A stretch of DNA of 35,314 bases, from contig NZ_LDRT01000107.1 in assembly GCF_001476655.1 (NCBI RefSeq), positions 1 to 35,314 on the forward strand, read 5' to 3'. The stretch comes from Microbacterium testaceum. Lineage in GTDB: Bacteria > Actinomycetota > Actinomycetes > Actinomycetales > Microbacteriaceae. The notes beneath the pieces are model-generated. The model was not told the DNA's origin. It searched no databases and was given only the letters and a program-made list of their open reading frames with translations. Position numbers and translations under genes: made by a program. Each line of letters begins with the position of its first letter. Position 1 is the stretch's first letter. This document shows, piece after piece, positions 16,167 to 23,954 of the stretch.

Positions 16167-17131
16167 CAGGAGACCTTCCCGACCTCGCGGTCGCGCGTGA
16201 CGTACTGCTGGAGGATGGCGAACGCCAGGATGATGACGGTGAGCACGAGCGCGAGGGCCGAGCCGAAGCCGAACTGCCCGAGCGAGAACGCGTTCTTGTA
16301 GACCTCGGTGGCCAGGGTCTCGGTGGCACCGGCCGGACCGCCGCCGGTCAGGGCGAGGATCTGGTCGAAGATGCGCAGGCCCTGGATGAGTCCGAGGGTC
16401 GTGGCGATGGCGATCGAGGGGCGGATGGCGGGAACGACCACGTTCCAGAAGCGTCCCCAGACGCCCGCCCCGTCGAGCGCCGCGGCCTCCTCGACCTCGA
16501 CGGGGACCGAGGCGAGCCCTGCGAGATAGATGACCATGGTGAAGCCGGTCTGCTGCCAGACCACCGTGATGAGGATCGCCCAGATCGACCACGTCGGGTC
16601 GGCGAGCCAGGTCTTCTGCAGCGACTCCAGTCCGATCGCACCGAGGAAGCCGTTCAGCGGACCGTTGAACTGGAAGATGAACTTCCAGACGTAGGCCACC
16701 GCGAGCGGGCTCAGCACCACCGGCATGAAGAGCAGGGTGCGAAGGATGTAGCGCGTCTTGAGCGTGCGGTTGATCGCGAGGGCGAACAGCAGGCCGAGCA
16801 CGTTCGTGATGATGACGGAGCCGAAGGCGAGGAAGAGCGTGTTCCACACCGCGCCGAGCAACTGCGGGTCGGCGAAGATCTTCGCGAAGTTGTCGAAGCC
16901 GGTGATCTCGAAGGAGCCGAGACCGGTCCAGTTCGTGAAGGCGAAGAAGCCGCCGGTCAGGGTCGCGGCGTACTGCACGCCGAGAACGAGGAGGATGGCG
17001 GGAAGCGCCCACCACCACTGTCCGTAGCTGATGAGGGGCTTGCCCCCGCGCACGGGCCGCTGTGACGTCCGCCGTGCCTTTGGCGGCACGGTGAGCGTCC
17101 GTGTGGTGTCGTGTTCGATGGTCACAGTCAT
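16166..17131 (-). CDS. ABC sugar transporter permease (MalF/CUT1 type)
   Basis: The protein has 321 residues. A charged N-terminal stretch of about 38 residues precedes the first membrane segment (WWWALPAILLVLGVQYAA). About six segments follow, with the EAA loop VEEAAALDGAG at 213-223. It is the first gene of the leftward run and is read from the divergent intergenic region shared with the binding-protein gene. ATG 17131 has AGAGGG 3-4 nt upstream, a short spacing. Likely substrate: a plant glycoside or sugar, judged by the catabolic genes that follow. Confidence 0.93.
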   Translation of the reverse strand: MTVTIEHDTTRTLTVPPKARRTSQRPVRGGKPLISYGQWWWALPAILLVLGVQYAATLTGGFFAFTNWTGLGSFEITGFDNFAKIFADPQLLGAVWNTLFLAFGSVIITNVLGLLFALAINRTLKTRYILRTLLFMPVVLSPLAVAYVWKFIFQFNGPLNGFLGAIGLESLQKTWLADPTWSIWAILITVVWQQTGFTMVIYLAGLASVPVEVEEAAALDGAGVWGRFWNVVVPAIRPSIAIATTLGLIQGLRIFDQILALTGGGPAGATETLATEVYKNAFSLGQFGFGSALALVLTVIILAFAILQQYVTRDREVGKVS

Positions 17132-17521
17132 CTGCCCTCTGACTTCTTCGTCATTGCGCCGTCGTTGCGACGAGCGCCGGTCCTCCGACTATCGCACCCT
17201 TGTGTCGAAAAGACACATTAGTTCGGTGGATGAGCGGCATAACGAGGTGGAGGTCCGCGGTCGAGCTCGTCGCGCCGATGACCACGGGGCGCTCCCCGCC
17301 GACTCCACCCCTCGCCCCACAGGCCTGTCGGGACCCGTCACCCTCGCCAAGAAGGCCTGATCGAAAGGTATTTCTCTCGCGAATCGCTGGCACTATTGCC
17401 CAGTATCACCAAACCTAATGTCGGAAACCGACGAATGTGTGTCACGCTGAATCCGCGGCCAGGAAGCCGCACCAGCCACTACCCGGGGCTGGAGACAAAG
17501 ACGTCACGAAAGGGTTCGTCC
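17132..17521. promoter_or_regulatory. 390-bp divergent intergenic region with two operator-like palindromes
   Basis: This gap has no convincing gene; the rightward frame from 17396 is open but lacks a ribosome site before it. On the permease side lies the perfect palindrome TGTGTC-GAAAA-GACACA (17201-17217), which leftward overlaps a possible -35 (TGTGTC) 18 nt from GATAGT. On the binding-protein side lies GTCGG-AAA-CCGAC (17420-17432), about 90 bp before ATG 17522. Both are adjacent to CTAATGT (minus strand 17212-17221 as CTAATGTGTC; plus strand 17415-17424 as CTAATGTCGG). Together these suggest one regulator acting on both directions. Confidence 0.55.
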
Positions 17522-18805
17522 ATGCCACAGCACAGTTCGCTTCGGCCCCTCCGCCTCCCGCTGCTCGCAGCCCCCCTCGCCGGTGTCCTCATCCTCGCCG
17601 GGTGCTCGGGCAACAGCGACGCGGGAAGCGGCGACAGCGCCGACGGGTTCACCGTCATGGTCGCTCAGGCCAACGACGACGACCAGTCCTACGCCAAGAC
17701 GCTCGAGGCGTACGGGCAGGAGAAGGGCCTCAACATCGAGGTCATCCCCTACCCCTCCGAGGCCTACAACACCCAGGTCACCACGCAGCTCCAGGCCGGC
17801 AACGCCGCCGACGTCATGATCCTCGCGCCCGGCACGGGCCAGCCGATCTCGGTCATCTCGCTCGCCGAAGCGGGCCTCCTGGCCCCCCTGGGCGACACGT
17901 CCGCGAGCCTCGTCCCGGCGAACGCCGAGAAACAGTACGAGGTCGACGGCAAGACCTACGCCCAGCCGACCGCGCTCGTCCCGGTGGGCCTCGTCTACAA
18001 CAACGGCGCCGCGAAGGAAGCGGGCCTCACCGCGTACCCCGAGGACTACAAGTCCCTCCTCGCCGACTGCAAGACCGCTCGCGACGCGGGCAAGACCTTC
18101 ACGGTCCTCGCGGGCGCCATCACCTTCAACACCGGGCTGATGGCCCAGCTGGTCTCGGCCACGCGCGTCTACGAGGCTCAGCCCGACTGGAACGAGCAGC
18201 GCGCCGAAGGCAAGGTCACCTTCGCCGACAGCAAGGGCTGGAAGGAGACGCTGCAGGACCTCGTCGACATGAACTCCGCCGGATGCTTCCAGGACGGTGC
18301 CGCGGGCGGCACGTTCGACAACATCACCGCCGGCCTCGGCGGCGGCACCGCCCTCTCGGCAGCCGTCCCCGGCAGCGCGGCCAGCTCGATCGGCGCGGCG
18401 ACCGGTGCCGACCTGACCGTGCAGAGCTTCCCGCCCTCCTCGGGCCAGAAGCCCTTCGTGCTCGCCTCCGCCAACTACGCCTGGGGCGTGAACGCGAAGA
18501 CCAGCGACGCGAAGAAGAAGCTGATCCAGGACTTCCTCGACTGGGTCGCCACCCCCGAGCAGGCGAAGGCTTTCGCCGACAGCTTCGGCGGCGTGCCGAT
18601 CGTCGGCGCCTCCGAGGACACCCTGCTCCCGCAGTACAAGAACATCGGCTCGCTGCTCGAGTCGAACTCGTACACGGGCCTCCCGAACGCCGCGTGGCCG
18701 AACCCGGGCGTCTACGACGCTCTCGGCGCCGGCGTCCAGGGCCTGCTGACCGGTCAGAAGACGGTCGACCAGGTGCTCGCCGACATGGACACCGCCTGGG
18801 GCTGA
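17522..18805 (+). CDS. ABC transporter substrate-binding lipoprotein (CUT1 sugar type)
   Basis: The protein has 427 residues. A lipoprotein signal peptide ends in the lipobox LILAGC, with acylated Cys28, followed by a flexible Ser/Gly/Asp stretch. The mature part is a type 1 extracellular solute-binding protein: FTVMVAQANDDDQSYAKTLEAY at the first lobe, NAADVMILAPGTGQP, and the C-terminal GVQGLLTGQKTVDQVLADMD typical of UgpB/MalE-like proteins. I chose ATG 17522 over the upstream in-frame start because the signal peptide begins there and GAAAGGG precedes it. It delivers a sugar or glycoside to the permeases at 15330-17131. Confidence 0.93.
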   Translation: MPQHSSLRPLRLPLLAAPLAGVLILAGCSGNSDAGSGDSADGFTVMVAQANDDDQSYAKTLEAYGQEKGLNIEVIPYPSEAYNTQVTTQLQAGNAADVMILAPGTGQPISVISLAEAGLLAPLGDTSASLVPANAEKQYEVDGKTYAQPTALVPVGLVYNNGAAKEAGLTAYPEDYKSLLADCKTARDAGKTFTVLAGAITFNTGLMAQLVSATRVYEAQPDWNEQRAEGKVTFADSKGWKETLQDLVDMNSAGCFQDGAAGGTFDNITAGLGGGTALSAAVPGSAASSIGAATGADLTVQSFPPSSGQKPFVLASANYAWGVNAKTSDAKKKLIQDFLDWVATPEQAKAFADSFGGVPIVGASEDTLLPQYKNIGSLLESNSYTGLPNAAWPNPGVYDALGAGVQGLLTGQKTVDQVLADMDTAWG

Positions 18806-18817
18806 TCCCCTCTCGCT

Positions 18818-18853
18818 CGATCGGCTGTCGTCCCCCGGGGCGGCAGCCGATCG
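18818..18853 (+). terminator. Hairpin after the binding-protein gene
   Basis: CGATCGGCTG (18818-18827) pairs perfectly with CAGCCGATCG (18844-18853). It starts 13 bp after the stop codon and 31 bp before the leader ORF of the GH3 gene. It has no T-run. A role as attenuator or 3'-end stabiliser, giving more binding protein than glucosidase, is typical for such operons. Confidence 0.6.
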
Positions 18854-18883
18854 TGCGCTTCCCGACTCGACACAGGAGTTCCC

Positions 18884-18958
18884 GTGCCCCTCTCCCCCGT
18901 TGCCCTTCTCACCGATGAGCGCGCCGACGGCGCCGCGACCCCCGGGACCCGGCCATGA
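18884..18958 (+). CDS. Candidate 24-codon leader peptide coupled to the GH3 gene
   Basis: GTG 18884 stands 5 nt after a good ribosome site (ACAGGAG). The frame runs 24 codons (VPLSPVALLTDERADGAATPGTRP) and ends at a TGA that overlaps the ATG of the GH3 gene (ATGA). The GH3 ATG itself has only a poor ribosome site (CGGGACCCGG). The simplest reading is that ribosomes load at the GTG and re-initiate on the GH3 gene. No similarity to known peptides is recognised. It may be only a translational ramp. Confidence 0.45.
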   Translation: MPLSPVALLTDERADGAATPGTRP

Positions 18959-21108
18959 GCGCCCGCATCGACGACCTCCTCTCCCGGATGACCTGGGCGG
19001 AGAAGATCGGGCAGCTCTCGATCGTCTTCCGTCCGGACCCCGACGACGCCGCCGCGCTGGTGCGGAAGGGCCTCGGCTCGACCTTCTGGCCGCCGTCGGC
19101 CGACGCCACCAACGCCCTGCAGCGCGTGGCGGTCGAACAGACGCGCCTGGGAATCCCCCTGCTCGTGGGCCTCGACGTGATCCACGGTCAGCGCACGATC
19201 GCCCCCATTCCGCTGTCGCAGGCCGCCGCTTTCGATCCGGAGCTCGTCCGCGCGCTCGCCCACCTCGCCGCGACCGAGGCCCGCTCGGGCGGCGTGACCT
19301 GGACGTTCTCGCCGATGGCCGACGTCTCGCGCGACCCGCGCTGGGGTCGGGTGTCGGAGGGCTTCGGCGAGGATCCGTGGCTCACCTCCCTCCTCGTGGC
19401 CGCGATGGTCCGCGGCTACCAGGGCGACGACCTGTCGGCCCCGGATGCCATCGCCGCCACCGCCAAGCACTTCGTCGGCTATGGCGCGGGAGAGGGCGGC
19501 CGCGACTACAACGGCGCCGACCTCAGCGAGCGAGCCCTCCGCGCGGTCCACCTCCCTCCCTTCGAGGCGGCCGTCCGCGCGGGGGTCGCGTCGGTGATGG
19601 CCGCGTTCACCTCGGTGTCCGGCATCCCGATGCACGCCCACCGGCACCTGCTCACCGAGGTCCTGAAACAGGAGTGGGGTTTCGACGGCGTGATCGTGGG
19701 CGATGCCGAGGGCGTCGCCAATCTCGTGCCGCACGGCGTGGCCGAAGACCTCGCGGATGCCGTCCGCCAGGCGTACGCGGCCGGCCTCGACGTCGAGATG
19801 GGCGGGTCACCGCTCTCTCTCGATGCCGCCGAGATCGCCCCCGGCCGCCTCGACCCCGCGCGCGTGGACGACGCGGTGCGCCGGGTCCTCGCGACGAAGG
19901 AGGCGCTGGGGCTGTTCGAGAACCCCTACGTCGATCCCACGGCCGAGATCACGACCCCGGATGCCGCGTCCCGCACGCTCGTCCGGGCCGCGGCCGCGCG
20001 CGGCAGCGTTCTGCTGCACAACGACGGGTCGCTGCCCCTCGCCGCACCCCGGCGCCTGCTGCTGACCGGCCCGTACGCGACGTCGACCGATCACCTCGGC
20101 GCGTGGGTGCAGTACTTCGGCGCCCGCGCCGGGTCGGTCGCCGACGAGCTGCGCGACCGTCGACCCGACCTCGACATCCTCGTGGAGGAGGGCGTCGACT
20201 TCCTCTCGCCGACCGATGCGGGGATCGCCGCGGCGGTGCGCGCCGCGCGCGAGGTGGCGGTGGCCGTCGTGCTCGTGGGCGAGCCCTCCGCGCTCTCGGG
20301 CGAGGCGGCCTCGCGCAGCGACCTGCGTCTCCCCGGCCGGCAGGAGGAGCTCATCCGCGCCGTAGCCGCCACGGGGACACCGACGGTGGTGGTCCTGGTC
20401 ACCGGTCGTCCCCTCGTGGTGGCCGGGTGGATCGACGAAGTGGCCGCGGCGGTCGTCGTCTGGCACGGCGGCACCGAGGCGCCCGCCGCGATCGTCGACC
20501 TGCTGCTCGGCGACGCGGAACCGTCGGGGCGCCTGCCGATGTCGTTCCCCCGTTCGGTGGGGCAGATCCCGATCCCCTACGCCCACGAGAACACCGGCCG
20601 CCCCGCCTCCACCGGCGGCACTCTCACGGCGGAGCATCACGACGTCGGCCTCCACGGCCCGGGCAACGTGCAGGACAAGTACAGCTCGAAGTACCTCGAC
20701 CTCCCCCTCGGCCCGCAGTTCTCGTTCGGCCACGGCTCGGGCTACGCGCGGTTCTCGCACGGAGCGCCCGAGGTGTCGGCATCCGTGTTCCCCGCCGAGG
20801 GTCCGGACGACGAGACCGTGACGACGGTCAGCATCGAGGTGACGAACCTCGCCGACCGCCGCGGCGACGAGGTGGTGCAGGTGTACCTGCGCGATGTGGT
20901 GGCCTCGGTCACGCAGCCCGTCCGGCGTCTCGTGGGCTTCGCGAGAAGAACCCTGGATGCCGGGGAGTCGGCGACCGTGTCGATCGCCCTGCCGCGCGAG
21001 GTCTTCGCGCTGTGGGCGGAGGGGTGGCGCGTCGAGTCGGGCGCCTTCGAGCTGCACGTGGGGTCGACGCTCGCGACCACCCAGGCGATCGCGGTCGAGG
21101 CGCGCTGA
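18955..21108 (+). CDS. Glycoside hydrolase family 3 beta-glucosidase (cytosolic)
   Basis: The protein has 717 residues. The GH3 N-terminal barrel begins at residue 5 (IDDLLSRMTWAEKIGQL). FSPMADVSRDPRWGR lies at 118-132, the sugar-binding pair Lys171-His172 in TAKHFVGYG, and the nucleophile Asp250 in GVIVGDAEG. An alpha/beta sandwich follows, then a C-terminal fibronectin-III-like domain (VTNLADRRGDEVVQVYL). There is no signal peptide, so it acts on imported glycosides inside the cell. The ORF overlaps the leader ORF by ATGA and follows the ABC binding-protein gene, so import and hydrolysis appear linked. It should cleave beta-O-glucosides; C-glycosides are not substrates of retaining GH3 chemistry. 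Confidence 0.92.
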   Translation: MSARIDDLLSRMTWAEKIGQLSIVFRPDPDDAAALVRKGLGSTFWPPSADATNALQRVAVEQTRLGIPLLVGLDVIHGQRTIAPIPLSQAAAFDPELVRALAHLAATEARSGGVTWTFSPMADVSRDPRWGRVSEGFGEDPWLTSLLVAAMVRGYQGDDLSAPDAIAATAKHFVGYGAGEGGRDYNGADLSERALRAVHLPPFEAAVRAGVASVMAAFTSVSGIPMHAHRHLLTEVLKQEWGFDGVIVGDAEGVANLVPHGVAEDLADAVRQAYAAGLDVEMGGSPLSLDAAEIAPGRLDPARVDDAVRRVLATKEALGLFENPYVDPTAEITTPDAASRTLVRAAAARGSVLLHNDGSLPLAAPRRLLLTGPYATSTDHLGAWVQYFGARAGSVADELRDRRPDLDILVEEGVDFLSPTDAGIAAAVRAAREVAVAVVLVGEPSALSGEAASRSDLRLPGRQEELIRAVAATGTPTVVVLVTGRPLVVAGWIDEVAAAVVVWHGGTEAPAAIVDLLLGDAEPSGRLPMSFPRSVGQIPIPYAHENTGRPASTGGTLTAEHHDVGLHGPGNVQDKYSSKYLDLPLGPQFSFGHGSGYARFSHGAPEVSASVFPAEGPDDETVTTVSIEVTNLADRRGDEVVQVYLRDVVASVTQPVRRLVGFARRTLDAGESATVSIALPREVFALWAEGWRVESGAFELHVGSTLATTQAIAVEAR

Positions 21109-21209
21109 CGCCGGATCACGATCAGGAATATGTTCAGCGATTCCATCGACCGGATTGATACGCTCGGAGTTCCCATTCGTTCCGCCCGGCACGAGGAGAA
21201 CACGACGAC
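21109..21209 (+). promoter_or_regulatory. LysR gene promoter region with inverted repeat
   Basis: GGAAT-N10-ATTCC (21125-21144) lies about 65 bp before the LysR GTG start, where LysR proteins often bind their own promoter. TTCAGC-N17-TGATAC is a possible -35/-10 overlapping the repeat. Autoregulation is inferred. Confidence 0.4.
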
Positions 21210-22148
21210 GTGTCCGACAACGCAGCCCTCTCCCGCCTCGACCTGAACCTCCTGGTCTCCCTCGACGCGCTGCTCACCGAGCGCAGCGTCACGCGCGCGG
21301 CCGAGAGCCTGCATCTGAGCCAGCCGGCTCTGAGCGCCTCGCTCGCGCGACTGCGTACCCACTTCAACGATCAGATCCTCGCTCGCCGCGGCAACACGTA
21401 CGAGCTGACCCCGTTCGCGATCCGCCTCACCGACCACACGAGCACCGCTCTGGAGGCCGCCCGCCGCGTGTTCGAGAGCCAGGCGTCGTGGTCGCCGGCG
21501 GAATCGACGCGCGAGTTCTCGATCTACGGCTCCGACTACGGCTTCGTCACCGTCGGCACCGTCGTGTCGCAGCTCGCCGCGGAGCAGGCGCCCGGGGTGC
21601 GCTTCCGCTACATGCTGCACAACCCCGGCATCGTCGAAGACGCGGCGAACCGCCTGCGCTCCGCCGACGCCATGGTGATCCCCCACGGACCCGTGTCGGA
21701 GCTGCCCTACCTCGACCTGTGGCAGGACGACTGGCTGGCCGTGGTCGCCGACGACAACGACGAGGTCGGCGACAGCCTCACCATGCAGAACCTCGCCGAC
21801 ATGCCCTGGGTCCTGACCTTCCAGTCGCGCTCGGCGTTCACCTCGGCCGCACGCCAGATCCAGCAGCTGGGCGTCGAACCCCACATCGAGGTCGTGCTCG
21901 AGAGCTTCCTCTCGGTCGGGCACTTCGTCAGCGGCACCCGTCGGGTCGGCCTCGTGCAGTCGGCGCTCGCCCCTCACCTCCTGCGGATCGGCGGCATCCG
22001 CGTCGTGCCCCTCCCCTTCGCGGCGACACCGATCGTGAGCGCGCTGTGGTGGCATCCCTCTCACAACCGCGATCCCGAGCACGAGTGGATGCGCGGCCTC
22101 TTCGCCGAGGCCGGCCGCGTGATCGCCGCCGGCCACGCCCCGCACTGA
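21210..22148 (+). CDS. LysR family transcriptional regulator
   Basis: The protein has 312 residues from GTG 21210 (GAGGAGA upstream). The winged helix-turn-helix is at about 8-68 (RSVTRAAESLHLSQPALSASLARLR), followed by a periplasmic-binding-protein-like effector domain. Features such as LDLNLLVSLDALLTERSV and the ending FSIYGSDYGFVT place it near the NodD/PcpR-like group that often senses aromatic compounds. It may control the GH3/transport genes or the fused deglycosidase genes on its far side; sequence alone does not decide. The gene ends 33 bp before a perfect 19-bp hairpin. Confidence 0.9.
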   Translation: MSDNAALSRLDLNLLVSLDALLTERSVTRAAESLHLSQPALSASLARLRTHFNDQILARRGNTYELTPFAIRLTDHTSTALEAARRVFESQASWSPAESTREFSIYGSDYGFVTVGTVVSQLAAEQAPGVRFRYMLHNPGIVEDAANRLRSADAMVIPHGPVSELPYLDLWQDDWLAVVADDNDEVGDSLTMQNLADMPWVLTFQSRSAFTSAARQIQQLGVEPHIEVVLESFLSVGHFVSGTRRVGLVQSALAPHLLRIGGIRVVPLPFAATPIVSALWWHPSHNRDPEHEWMRGLFAEAGRVIAAGHAPH

Positions 22149-22467
22149 CACGGGCTGAGCCCACGCCGCTCACCCCCGTTGAGTGTCCAAGACACGCCGT
22201 AATGCGCCGGGCAGTTGCGGCGTGTCTTGGACACTCGAGGGTGCTCGGTGTGGGGCGGGGACCACCCGGGAATTACGCCGTTGTAGTTTCGAAGCTTCCC
22301 TCGGAGGGGAGACTTTCCACAGGGCGTGTGCACAGAGAACCGGGGTTTACGCACATCTCTCCACAGAGTTATCCACAGGTGCGTGCAAAACCCTTCGTAG
22401 GAGCGTGCGGCCACGGATGAGGAGAACGGATGCCGCTCCGCTGGCGCCCCAGCCGCCGGCGGAGCGG
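22149..22467. other. 319-bp gap between convergent genes: hairpin and TCCACAG/DnaA-box cluster
   Basis: I see no gene here. The left part holds the palindrome at 22181-22236. The right part holds TCCACAG three times (22316-22322, 22360-22366, 22372-22378); the last is inside a perfect DnaA box TTATCCACA (22369-22377). An AT-rich stretch (AATTACGCCGTTGTAGTTTC) lies before them. No replication gene is present in the window. Confidence 0.6.
22181..22236. repeat. Perfect 19-bp hairpin between convergent genes (palindrome family copy 2)
   Basis: GAGTGTCCAAGACACGCCG (22181-22199) is perfectly mirrored at 22218-22236 around an 18 nt loop. It has the same layout as the palindromes at 3899 and 33771 (GTG/GAGT...CCAAGA...CGCC). 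Located between converging genes, it can serve as a bidirectional terminator. Confidence 0.75.
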
Positions 22468-23946
22468 TCACACCCCCGCGGCGACCGCCCGCATCGCGTC
22501 GCGGATGAGGTCGTGCTGCCGCCGCACGAGCAGGAGCGGGTCGACCTCGCCGAGCTCGGCGAAGGCGTGACCCTCCCACTCGCTCGACCAGAAGCCGCGG
22601 TACCCGCCCTCGACGAAGACGCGCACGAGCTCGGCGTAGTCGATCGCCGGCTCCTGCCCGAGCTCGTCGATGTCGTAGAACTTCGCGTGCACGTGCAGGA
22701 TCTGCGGCATGATGTCGGCCCACTCCCGCGGATCGACGTGGCCGTGCATGTTGAACGCGAGGTGCGCAAAGGAGCCCAGGCGGCCGGGATCGAAGTCGCG
22801 GCCGCGGAGGTAGCCGAGGAACTCCTGCTGGCGCGCCTGCATCGTGGCATCCGTCGCCCAGATCTCCTGCAGACGGGTCGTCGCCTCGTCGTCGAGCCCC
22901 GCGCGGCGCACGGCGCGCAGCAGGGTCGGCGACATCGCGTGCATGGTGGAGGAGAAGTCGGCCACGAAGCCCAGCAGCGGAGAGTCGAGCTCGGCATACG
23001 TCTCGCGCACGAGCAGGATCGGTTCGGCGTTCGGGCCCATCGGCGCGTGGATCTCGTACGCGAGCTTCAGCTCCAGGTCCTCGGCGATCGGCAGCAGCCG
23101 TCGCAGCAGCTCGGGCTTGGCGCTCTGGATGCGCACGAGGGGGAAGCCGAGCTTCTTCGCCCCCTCGAACATGAGCTTCGAGAACGCGAACTCCTCGTCC
23201 GGCGTCATGTCGCGATCGCGCCGACGCCCCATGTCGAGATTCGCGCCGAACGAGCTCGCGACGAATCCGTGCCGGTCGAACGCGTCGCGCCACGTGCGCA
23301 CGAAGTCGTCCGCGACCACCGGGTAGGTCGGCACGACCTGGGATGCCACGATCTCGATGCCCGGACCGATCCCGAGTTCCGCGACCCGGTCGAGCAGCCC
23401 GTCGAAGTCGAAGTAGCCGGCACGGAACTCCGCGCTCGCGGAATACAGGGTGAGGCCGAGCTGGAACGGGTCGCCGTCGACGGCCGGCGGCGGGGGCGCC
23501 ACCTCGGACACGAGCGCCGGCGGCGCGGCATCCTGGTCCACGACCGTGAGCGTCTTCACGTCGTGCACGACGTTGGGCACGTACATGCCCGGGCCGCCGT
23601 CCTGTCCCGGTGCGATCTGCATGTAGGGCAGACGCAACTCGCCGTGCAGCACGACGTCGTGGGTCTCGCCGAGGGCGACCGGCTCGGGGCGGCGCACGAC
23701 GAGCAGCGGGTGCTCCTGCAGGAACCAGAGCCGCTCGCTCTGCTCCGGCAGCTCGTCGAGACGATACGACGTGTCACCGAAGGCCACGCGGAGGTCGTCG
23801 GCATCCACCTGCTCCCCATCGACGGTCAACGACAGGGTGGTCACCGACGACAGCCAGAGGCTCCGGTACCAGGGGATCGTCAGCCGGAGCGCGAGCCCGT
23901 CCGGGTGCGCGCGGAGGCTGTCGTCGTGGATCAGTCCGTTGGGCAT
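22468..23946 (-). CDS. Fused C-glycoside deglycosidase: beta module + alpha TIM barrel
   Basis: The protein has 492 residues. Residues 1-137 are a complete beta subunit (IPWYRSLWLSSV, LDELPEQSERLWF, LPYMQIAPGQDGGPGMYV). A linker of about 22 residues with APPPPAVDG follows. From about 161 there is a full alpha TIM barrel with metal ligands in YEIHAP, VADFSST, HVHAKFYDI and SSEWEGHAF. Both halves are paralogous to the separate genes at 9019-9435 (beta) and 10257-11297 (alpha). A single chain would fix the 1:1 ratio and the interface. ATG 23946 lies 8 bp after the preceding stop, so the gene is coupled to the other fusion. No frameshift is involved: the linker is open and in frame. Confidence 0.85.
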   Translation of the reverse strand: MPNGLIHDDSLRAHPDGLALRLTIPWYRSLWLSSVTTLSLTVDGEQVDADDLRVAFGDTSYRLDELPEQSERLWFLQEHPLLVVRRPEPVALGETHDVVLHGELRLPYMQIAPGQDGGPGMYVPNVVHDVKTLTVVDQDAAPPALVSEVAPPPPAVDGDPFQLGLTLYSASAEFRAGYFDFDGLLDRVAELGIGPGIEIVASQVVPTYPVVADDFVRTWRDAFDRHGFVASSFGANLDMGRRRDRDMTPDEEFAFSKLMFEGAKKLGFPLVRIQSAKPELLRRLLPIAEDLELKLAYEIHAPMGPNAEPILLVRETYAELDSPLLGFVADFSSTMHAMSPTLLRAVRRAGLDDEATTRLQEIWATDATMQARQQEFLGYLRGRDFDPGRLGSFAHLAFNMHGHVDPREWADIMPQILHVHAKFYDIDELGQEPAIDYAELVRVFVEGGYRGFWSSEWEGHAFAELGEVDPLLLVRRQHDLIRDAMRAVAAGV

Positions 23947-23954
23947 CGAACGGC

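Noticed and set aside
17396..17521. In-frame upstream extension of the binding-protein gene
   Set aside because: The lipoprotein signal peptide begins at ATG 17522 with a ribosome site. The 42 upstream codons show no family sequence and cover an operator-like palindrome.
22300..22400. Replication origin
   Set aside because: Only one perfect DnaA box and no dnaA, dnaN or rep gene nearby; kept only as a curiosity.
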